Positions 1 to 4,441 of a DNA stretch of 15,480 bases are shown in pieces. The position numbers and the translations under genes were made by a program. Numbering within the stretch: position 1 is the first letter of the stretch; each line of letters starts with the position of its first letter. Origin of the DNA: Endozoicomonadaceae bacterium (GTDB lineage Bacteria > Pseudomonadota > Gammaproteobacteria > Pseudomonadales > Endozoicomonadaceae); contig JAGLCE010000019.1 of NCBI GenBank assembly GCA_023146365.1, positions 1 through 15,480 on the forward strand, read 5' to 3'. The notes under the pieces were generated by a model. The model had not been told where the DNA came from and searched no databases. It was given only the letters and a program-made list of their open reading frames with translations.

Positions 1-253
1 TACACAGAGTTATTTACAGTCTCGTCGCTTGTGATTAACCAGAGTTTAATTCCATTTGAGCGTGATAATTCAGGCAGTCCATAGCAATCTCAAGATCAAC
101 TAAATATACATTTTCTTTGTAGATCGCGTAATAAAATGCTATTTTTTTCTGTGAGGGGATGGTTATTTTTGGCATGGCCGTATAATGAAAAAAAATCCTC
201 AAAATCACTCTTCTTCAATCATTAATGGTATATACCATGAGTATTTACTATAA
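1..253. other. AT-rich non-coding stretch
   Basis: I see no convincing gene on either strand here. Composition is AT-rich, like the region up to about 1040. The only structured element I can point to is the 14-bp palindrome at 225-238, annotated separately, which lies just beyond the stop codon of the minus-strand repressor gene. No tRNA, no run of repeats and no clear T-tract terminator is visible. Confidence 0.6.
225..238. promoter_or_regulatory. Perfect 14-bp palindrome, possible operator
   Basis: The sequence ATGGTATATACCAT is its own reverse complement. It lies 15 bp past the 3' end of the repressor gene. With no loop it is a poor RNA hairpin, so a dimeric protein-binding site is the more natural reading. 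No gene start adjoins it inside the window, so its role is unknown. Confidence 0.35.
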
Positions 254-580
254 TTAATTCATAACCATAATGACATCCAGTAAAGCTTTCTTATGACGAG
301 CATTCAAACGCACCAGCATCCGATTGATTTCATCATCCAGTTCATCATCACTTATTTCATTAGCAGTAGTCATATACTGATTGCCTCGTCCAGTTGCAAT
401 CCACTCAAAAGAGATAGAAAGTGATTCAGCAATTTTGCGCAAATTATCTAAACTGGGACGACTCATCTCCGTCTCCCACTGCGCCAACGCACTCCTTGAA
501 ACCCCAATTATATCAGCCAGTGCTTGCTGTGATAACCGCTTTTCTCTTCTTGATTTTATCAATCTGACCATTAACGACAT
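254..580 (-). CDS. XRE/Cro-C1-family helix-turn-helix regulator
   Basis: This is a 108-residue DNA-binding protein. Residues about 7-63 form a classic Cro/C1-type helix-turn-helix domain: a Ser-Gln-Gln-Ala-Leu-Ala helix, the turn at IGVSRSALAQWE, then RPSLDNLRKIAESL. The sequence SFEWIATGRG closes the domain, as in many phage- and island-type repressors. The acidic and then basic C-terminal tail (about 75-108) may mediate dimerisation. The start is supported by GGAG seven bases before the ATG at 578-580; a second Met at residue 4 is the alternative. The gene points away from tus and is separated from it by about 460 bp of palindrome-rich DNA, where its own operators probably lie. The target genes are not identifiable. 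Such regulators often accompany acquired DNA, but nothing here proves a prophage. Confidence 0.85.
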   Translation of the reverse strand: MSLMVRLIKSRREKRLSQQALADIIGVSRSALAQWETEMSRPSLDNLRKIAESLSISFEWIATGRGNQYMTTANEISDDELDDEINRMLVRLNARHKKALLDVIMVMN

Positions 581-633
581 AATTCAACTCCACAATATAA
601 TAAAAATAAATTAGCATCACGACATGTAATAAA

Positions 634-646
634 ATCGGACACCGAT
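634..646. promoter_or_regulatory. Inverted repeat, candidate operator of the XRE regulator
   Basis: ATCGG-ACA-CCGAT is a perfect 5-bp inverted repeat with a 3-bp centre. It sits 54-66 bp upstream of the XRE start codon, where an autorepressor would be expected to bind. Assignment to that protein is inference from position. Confidence 0.35.
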
Positions 647-666
647 ATGCACACATTTTTAGACAA

Positions 667-681
667 AACAGCTAACCTGTT
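667..681. promoter_or_regulatory. Inverted repeat AACAG-N5-CTGTT, candidate operator
   Basis: Perfect 5-bp arms AACAG and CTGTT flank CTAAC. It lies about 20 bp from the ATCGG/CCGAT repeat. The arms have the opposite order to a LexA box (CTGT-N8-ACAG), so I do not call an SOS box. Confidence 0.25.
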
Positions 682-724
682 GAATAAATATGGTGGAAAA
701 CATCAAACAACAATCTTATAATTT

Positions 725-741
725 CTCTGGTTACAACATAA
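725..741 (-). promoter_or_regulatory. Candidate Ter (replication fork trap) site
   Basis: Read on the minus strand, the 17-mer TTATGTTGTAACCAGAG matches E. coli TerB (GTATGTTGTAACTAAAG) at 14 of 17 positions, including the uninterrupted 11-base core TATGTTGTAAC. It lies about 300 bp upstream of the tus-like gene; in E. coli TerB also adjoins tus. By the E. coli convention, the blocking face would meet forks coming from the higher-coordinate (tus/recBCD) side. The base equivalent to G6 of the E. coli site, whose partner C forms the lock, is T here. The site is therefore either divergent, specific to this Tus, or weak. Confidence 0.5.
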
Positions 742-893
742 AACATACTCAATTCACTACATTAGAGTTTTTTTTACACCTAGAGTTCATTTTATTACAT
801 CACTATCTCGCTATCACAAGACAATGACTGGTATTTTCACAAACGCACTAAATACCGTTAAATAGATAATTAATCGGAATATAGGACTGATCG

Positions 894-915
894 ATGGCGA
901 GAGTAATGGCGAGAG
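894..915 (+). repeat. 10-bp direct repeat, 12-bp period
   Basis: ATGGCGAGAG occurs twice (894-903 and 906-915) separated by TA. It is short and could be iteron-like or a binding-site pair, but only two copies are visible. Confidence 0.5.
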
Positions 916-936
916 CCCCTAATTCAGCCTCACCCT

Positions 937-966
937 AAACGGAAAAAAACGGAAAAAAACGGAAAA
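937..966 (+). repeat. Tandem decamers carrying phased A-tracts
   Basis: The decamer GGAAAAAAAC is present twice in tandem (941-960), followed by a partial third GGAAAA, and preceded by AAAC. A-tracts repeating every 10 bp are in helical phase, which is known to bend DNA. The array ends 23 bp before the -35 element of the tus promoter, where a bend or an UP-element-like A-tract could affect transcription. Confidence 0.6.
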
Positions 967-989
967 TCATATTACATCTGCTATTTTGC

Positions 990-1017
990 TTGAAATAACG
1001 ACACAATCCTCTATAAA
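990..1017 (+). promoter_or_regulatory. Sigma70-type promoter of tus
   Basis: TTGAAA (990-995) and TATAAA (1012-1017) are separated by 16 bp. Transcription would begin near 1024, leaving a leader of roughly 20 nt before the ATG at 1046. No Shine-Dalgarno sequence is visible in that short leader. Confidence 0.55.
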
Positions 1018-1026
1018 TTACCCACC

Positions 1027-1054
1027 ATTTCAATGATTGTATATTATGTCAACT
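1027..1054 (+). other. dif-like XerCD site overlapping the tus start
   Basis: The central hexamer TGTATA (1038-1043) matches the gammaproteobacterial dif centre exactly. The XerD-side arm TTATGTCAACT (1044-1054) matches TTATGTTAAAT at 9 of 11. The XerC-side arm ATTTCAATGAT (1027-1037) matches RNTKCGCATAA at about 6 of 11. The run TGTATATTATGT is uninterrupted. Chromosomal dif is normally better conserved, so this is at best a degenerate or mobile-element-type Xer site. It also overlaps the transcription start and start codon of tus, so chance resemblance in AT-rich DNA is a real alternative. Confidence 0.25.
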
Positions 1055-1957
1055 ATAAAAATTGCAGCACGCATAGCGATACGAGAAGCCCTACTCTCAC
1101 TTTTAGACGATGCACGCCTGTTCCGTGACGCAATCCAGGCAGACAACAACCTGCCTGCTTGGTTAATGCAGCAAAATACGCTCAAGGCCAGAGAAGAAGC
1201 ATCCCTGGTAGCGACACAATTAATCTACAGTGAAGATCAACACCGGCAGCAAACTCAAAAATTACCCGGCCTGATCGGCATATCCCACGAAACACTGACG
1301 ATCGGCCAATCCTTCAATATGAAAAAATCTGACTTTAAATCCGCCATGTTAAATTACCGGAAGCTGTTTGGCGAATCCATAAAAATGACAGACTTCAGCT
1401 CAAAAGAGCTACGCGAAGGCCTATTAGGCGATCTCAACATTCAACATCTGCATTTTGTTCAATGCTACCGACAAATTCGACTCTTTGAAGAGAGACTCCA
1501 TCGAGTAGGTTTTAGCTGGGCATCAGCCACACATGGCTCCGTCCGACTCACTGCACATACAGCCATTCAATACCTGAAAGACAAATTCACACCCAGTCAG
1601 GTCATACAAGACGACATCAACTCTCTGACACAGATGCACAGTGATGATATTGTCGTGATCAAACGTCCTCTGGCGCCTCACCTACGTGCCAACCTAAGCT
1701 GGTCACACTCAATTGAACAACTCAGGCAATCAAACAAAAAGAGTCGCACTCAATACCCCGGCCAGATTAACACCCCTCTTCCACTATTTATTTACCTTTT
1801 GCCTGGCCAGTCACTACCGGAATTTAACGCTATAAAGCCTTGGTCTACAGGCACCCGGCAAGAGAGACTACAACGACGAGACACCCGTTTAGAAAAGCTA
1901 TCCAACCACCCAAGCTCTTTCCTCTATAAACCAATAACAGAGAAGGCACTCGCCTGA
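1046..1957 (+). CDS. tus: Tus/Ter-family replication terminus site-binding protein
   Basis: This is a 303-residue protein; E. coli Tus has 309. Tus binds Ter DNA as a monomer and stops the DnaB helicase from one side, confining fork fusion to the terminus. By eye several blocks of E. coli Tus align in order: LPGLIG near residue 73, CYRQ at 140 against AYRT, RVGFSWAS at 153-160 against RFGWAN, VIKRPL at 204-209 against KIKRPV, and TPLPLFIYL near 243 against TPLIALI. An ungapped alignment leading into the CYR motif places non-equivalent residues at the E. coli lock-pocket positions F140, H144 and G149 (roughly Gly, Asp, His here), but that is uncertain. ATG at 1046 is preferred; TTG at 1037 would add three residues. 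No Shine-Dalgarno is visible. The gene has its own promoter and ends at a hairpin terminator. Confidence 0.82.
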   Translation: MSTIKIAARIAIREALLSLLDDARLFRDAIQADNNLPAWLMQQNTLKAREEASLVATQLIYSEDQHRQQTQKLPGLIGISHETLTIGQSFNMKKSDFKSAMLNYRKLFGESIKMTDFSSKELREGLLGDLNIQHLHFVQCYRQIRLFEERLHRVGFSWASATHGSVRLTAHTAIQYLKDKFTPSQVIQDDINSLTQMHSDDIVVIKRPLAPHLRANLSWSHSIEQLRQSNKKSRTQYPGQINTPLPLFIYLLPGQSLPEFNAIKPWSTGTRQERLQRRDTRLEKLSNHPSSFLYKPITEKALA

Positions 1958-1973
1958 AGAAACAATCAGCATG

Positions 1974-2015
1974 GCACTTCTATAATGCATGTAACGCATG
2001 ATCAGAGGTGCTTTT
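1974..2015 (+). terminator. Hairpin terminator between convergent tus and exported-protein genes
   Basis: GCACTTCT (1974-1981) pairs with AGAGGTGC (2004-2011) through one G-U pair. An inner ATGC/GCAT stem (1985-1988 with 1996-1999) closes the loop. TTTT follows at 2012-2015. It lies 17 bp past the tus stop and in the gap between two convergent genes. The U-tract favours plus-strand termination. Confidence 0.6.
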
Positions 2016-2039
2016 CCCCGCCACAGCTTCACTGACCGG

Positions 2040-2597
2040 TTAAACCTCTCCATCAAGACGCAGCTGTTCAAAGAGTAGCTTTACAACAGGCCATTCCTGA
2101 TCCCAAAATGTAGAAGCTGCTTTAAAACTCATGACATATAATGTATCCGTTTTCATGTTAGCGATCAGGAGATTAAATGTTTGAGTAGAGTTGTCAGCAT
2201 TGTTACGATGCGTACCCGTTATCGCCCGACTTATAAAATTCCCATTTTTTCGCTGCCAGGTATCCAATACCCGTGAAGAATTGTATAAATTTTCTATAAA
2301 CATATTCATGTGCTCCTCAGCAGAAATGCCTGTTTTCACCTTCGACTGCTGAAGCACGTTAATCTGAATACGGGGAGCAATCGGTTGCTTGTGTCGTTGT
2401 TTCGTGATGACGAATCGCTTAGAGTTACCGTTATTGAATCGTTCAAACTTCCAACTATCTGGTACCAGAAAAGCGCAGGTGATAGTCTCACATGCCTCCC
2501 AATGATACCCCTTAGGCCCTCTGGTCGCATGCGCTGATTGACACTGAAAAAACACGGCAGCAACGATCAGAACACCAATAATCCTTTTGCATATCAT
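2040..2597 (-). CDS. Exported protein of unknown function
   Basis: This is a 185-residue protein with a clear signal peptide: basic start MICKR, hydrophobic core at residues 6-17, and a signal peptidase I-type Ala-His-Ala site ending at residue 24. A Cys at 19 follows VFFQ, so a lipoprotein reading is conceivable, but the lipobox is poor. The mature part holds a Cys pair (36 and 41) near its start that could form a disulfide. It then has a mix of short beta-like segments and amphipathic stretches, ending with a helix rich in Leu and Phe. The layout (strand, PDSWKFER turn, closing FxxxxLRL helix) recalls small periplasmic proteins of the PsbP/DcrB-like fold, which is a guess. It stands alone on the minus strand, convergent to tus and divergent from queC. 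Only a weak GGAT-type ribosome site precedes the ATG. Confidence 0.75.
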   Translation of the reverse strand: MICKRIIGVLIVAAVFFQCQSAHATRGPKGYHWEACETITCAFLVPDSWKFERFNNGNSKRFVITKQRHKQPIAPRIQINVLQQSKVKTGISAEEHMNMFIENLYNSSRVLDTWQRKNGNFISRAITGTHRNNADNSTQTFNLLIANMKTDTLYVMSFKAASTFWDQEWPVVKLLFEQLRLDGEV

Positions 2598-2915
2598 TGG
2601 CTATCCATCCGAGATCAAGATATAGCGTTCTAATAAAAATAAAATAAAATAAGTTGTGTAAGGTCTAAGGTCTAAATAGCAATGTGCAGTTTACTATGTC
2701 CTCATCAGAAAACTCAACAGATACCCATTTAGCATCCGAATTAACATGTTGTGATCCCTCTCATCTGTTCCCGTGAAAGCAGCTCATTCTAACAGAGTAT
2801 TAGTCACGGACAGCATGGTGTTTTCTTGTCACTACTTCTCAGAAATGTGTGCTGAATCTTGTCGCTCCCAGAGACGTCTGAGCCGAAAACCGTACAATGA
2901 CACTCCATTCTTTGT
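2598..2915. other. Divergent intergenic region upstream of queC
   Basis: There is no credible gene here. The left part is low-complexity (AAAAT repeats around 2633-2652), then AAGGTCT occurs twice in tandem (2660-2673). The region should hold the promoter of the minus-strand exported-protein gene on its left and of queC on its right. A stretch at 2743-2757 resembles a Ter core weakly and is discussed among the rejected items. Confidence 0.5.
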
Positions 2916-2921
2916 TATAAT
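2913..2921 (+). promoter_or_regulatory. Extended -10 promoter of queC-queE
   Basis: TGTTATAAT is a perfect extended -10 element (TGn followed by TATAAT). No good -35 lies 17 bp upstream, which is typical for extended -10 promoters. Transcription would start near 2928, giving a leader of about 70 nt before queC. That leader contains a small hairpin (CGTTG 2946-2950 with CAACG 2957-2961). I do not recognise the conserved bases of a preQ1 riboswitch in it. Confidence 0.5.
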
Positions 2922-2998
2922 TACCGGCTTTGTTTTATCGGTCGACGTTGCAGCCTCAACGCCTGCACCGGCTATTATTCAGGCAAGGCTCAATGATT

Positions 2999-3658
2999 AT
3001 GAACAAAGTGGTCGTCATCTATTCTGGCGGAATGGATTCCTACACGGTCCTTCACAACGCACTAAGAAAGGATTACGAGGTCTACGCCCTCTCCTTTGAT
3101 TACGGTCAACGCCACAGGAAGGAGTTGGATTTCGCCAAATCGGTCAGTGAACAGCTCGGCATCAGCCATAAAGTGGTTGATATCACCTCCATCACCCCTC
3201 TCCTTCAGGGCTCTTCACTGACATCCAACATCGACATCCCTGAAGGTGAGTATTCTGTCGACAACATGAAGTCGACGGTCGTCCCTAACCGAAACATGAT
3301 CCTGCTCTCTCTGGCGACCGGTTATGCCATATCCCTTCAGGCAGGCGCCGTTTTCTATGGGGCACATCATGATGATTCAGCCGTCTATCCAGATTGCCGC
3401 CCAGAATTCGTCAAGGCAGTCAGCGAAGTCACTCGCATAGCCGACTGGCAGCCGGTAGAGATCGTCGCCCCCTACATTAACGCCAGCAAGAGCGATATCC
3501 TTAAAGACGGCCTAACCATGGGACTTGACTACCGCCAGACCTGGACTTGCTACAACGGTCGTAAAAAAGCCTGTGGCCTCTGTGGTGCCTGCCATTCGCG
3601 CCTGAAAGCCTTTGAAGCACTCAACCTGATTGACCCACAGGAGTACGAAACACTCTGA
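2999..3658 (+). CDS. queC: 7-cyano-7-deazaguanine synthase
   Basis: QueC converts 7-carboxy-7-deazaguanine, ammonia and ATP into preQ0, the nitrile precursor of queuosine in tRNA. The 219-residue protein opens with the PP-loop SGGMDS at 9-14, followed by FDYGQRH and a YPDCR block. It ends with four zinc-binding cysteines (184, 192, 195, 198) in TCYNG...CGLCGACHSR. All of these match the E. coli enzyme in order. AAGG 10 bp upstream supports ATG 2999; an in-frame ATG at 2993 is the alternative. The reading frame is open back to 2930 without similarity there. The stop TGA shares its A with the ATG of queE, so the two are translationally coupled. No queD or queF lies nearby, so the rest of the pathway must be elsewhere. 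Confidence 0.95.
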   Translation: MNKVVVIYSGGMDSYTVLHNALRKDYEVYALSFDYGQRHRKELDFAKSVSEQLGISHKVVDITSITPLLQGSSLTSNIDIPEGEYSVDNMKSTVVPNRNMILLSLATGYAISLQAGAVFYGAHHDDSAVYPDCRPEFVKAVSEVTRIADWQPVEIVAPYINASKSDILKDGLTMGLDYRQTWTCYNGRKKACGLCGACHSRLKAFEALNLIDPQEYETL

Positions 3659-4311
3659 TGTACACCGTCAAAGCCCTCTTTTTTACACTGCAAGGAGAAG
3701 GTGCCCATACGGGTCGTCCTGCACTCTTCTGCCGATTCAGTGGCTGTAATCTCTGGAGCGGCCTTGAGAAGCATCGTACCCATGCCATCTGCCACTTCTG
3801 TGATACCGATTTCCGAGGGGTCGATGGCCTCGGTGGTGGACATTTTGAAACCGCTGACGCCTTGGCAGACACTCTGCTCAATCACTGGCCAGATGACACG
3901 TCTCCCCCCTTCATCGTCTGTACCGGTGGCGAACCCTTACTACAGCTGGATCAAACACTGGTCGATGCCATGCACCAACGAGGTTTCGAGATCGCTATTG
4001 AGACCAATGGTACTCTCTTACCGCCAACAGGCATCGACTGGATTTGCGTCAGTCCAAAAGGCCGCGCGAATGTTGTCATCACCCAGTGTGATGAGCTCAA
4101 ACTGGTCTATCCGCAGCCGGACTCCATGCCAGAACGTTTCTCCCACATTCAAGCAAAATACTACTACCTCACTCCGATGGCTGACCCTCATGCAGACGAT
4201 GACATCACGCTATATCGAGACTCCATCACCGCTGACACGATCTCATACTGCCTTGCCCATCCCCGCTGGCGCCTAAACCTTCAAAGTCATAAGATCATCA
4301 ACATTGCCTAA
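3658..4311 (+). CDS. queE: 7-carboxy-7-deazaguanine synthase (radical SAM)
   Basis: QueE is a radical S-adenosylmethionine enzyme that contracts the ring of 6-carboxy-5,6,7,8-tetrahydropterin to 7-carboxy-7-deazaguanine, the substrate of QueC. The 217-residue protein has the N-terminal QGEGAHTG loop. Its [4Fe-4S] cysteines are C30, C45 and C48, an exact CX14CX2C arrangement ending in CDTDF. This is the proteobacterial variant with a 14-residue insert in place of the classic CX3CX2C. TGGEP, the SAM-binding motif, and ETNGT follow, and the C-terminus LQSHKIINIA is intact. It overlaps queC by one base. An AGGAG lies 14 bp before the start, so initiation probably depends on coupling with queC. 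Confidence 0.95.
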   Translation: MYTVKALFFTLQGEGAHTGRPALFCRFSGCNLWSGLEKHRTHAICHFCDTDFRGVDGLGGGHFETADALADTLLNHWPDDTSPPFIVCTGGEPLLQLDQTLVDAMHQRGFEIAIETNGTLLPPTGIDWICVSPKGRANVVITQCDELKLVYPQPDSMPERFSHIQAKYYYLTPMADPHADDDITLYRDSITADTISYCLAHPRWRLNLQSHKIINIA

Positions 4312-4325
4312 CCCTATCGCTCTTG

Positions 4326-4348
4326 GAATCGGGTGAATTCACCCATTC
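4326..4348. promoter_or_regulatory. Long palindrome between queE and recC
   Basis: GGGTGAATTCACCC (4331-4344) is a perfect 14-bp palindrome. Flanking GAAT (4326-4329) and ATTC (4345-4348) also pair across one unpaired C. As RNA this gives a 5-bp GC-rich stem with an AATT loop plus a lower stem, but no U-tract follows directly. It could be a rho-type 3' end of queCE or an operator for recBCD. I see no clean -35/-10 pair for recC in this 130-bp gap. Confidence 0.4.
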
Positions 4349-4441
4349 GTTACATCAGTTCATTATTTTCCGCGAACCGCTTGCAGCTCCACCAACGTTA
4401 CCTGAAAATGACGACATTAACGCCCACCTTTCGGAGCCTCT

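Larger units (their letters stand above)
581..989. other. Non-coding, repeat- and palindrome-rich spacer between the XRE gene and tus
   Basis: This AT-rich spacer has no credible ORF. It contains two inverted repeats that could be repressor operators (634-646 and 667-681), a Ter-like site (725-741), a 10-bp direct repeat ATGGCGAGAG at 894-903 and 906-915, and a tandem A-tract array at 941-966. The amount of structure is unusual for a spacer of this size and suggests a regulatory or replication-related role. Confidence 0.6.

Noticed and set aside
667..681. LexA/SOS box near the XRE gene
   Set aside because: The arms are ACAG...CTGT, the reverse order of a LexA box, and spacing is wrong.
704..717. 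Degenerate Ter-like match on the minus strand (GATTGTTGTTTG) close to the stronger site
   Set aside because: The TTGTTGT similarity is what AT-rich DNA gives by chance; the AAC part of the core is absent.
1037..1045. TTG start adding three residues to Tus
   Set aside because: ATG at 1046 is the better initiation codon, neither has a visible ribosome site, and the extra residues match nothing.
2743..2757. Second Ter-like core on the plus strand (ATGTTGT within AACATGTTGTGATCC)
   Set aside because: Only about 9 of 12 core positions agree and the conserved AAC is lost. Too weak to call without a genome-wide consensus for this Tus.
2928..2998. preQ1 riboswitch in the queC leader
   Set aside because: A small hairpin is present, but I cannot find the conserved loop and A-rich tail of preQ1 classes. 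The genes act before preQ1, but the sequence itself does not support a call.
2773..3099. Open frame overlapping the start of queC
   Set aside because: It runs through the queC promoter and coding start in another frame, has no ribosome site and no recognisable protein.
2999..4311. queC-queE as part of a 7-deazaguanine DNA-modification (Dpd) island
   Set aside because: No dpd genes are present, and the enzymes look like ordinary tRNA-queuosine pathway members beside core recombination genes.
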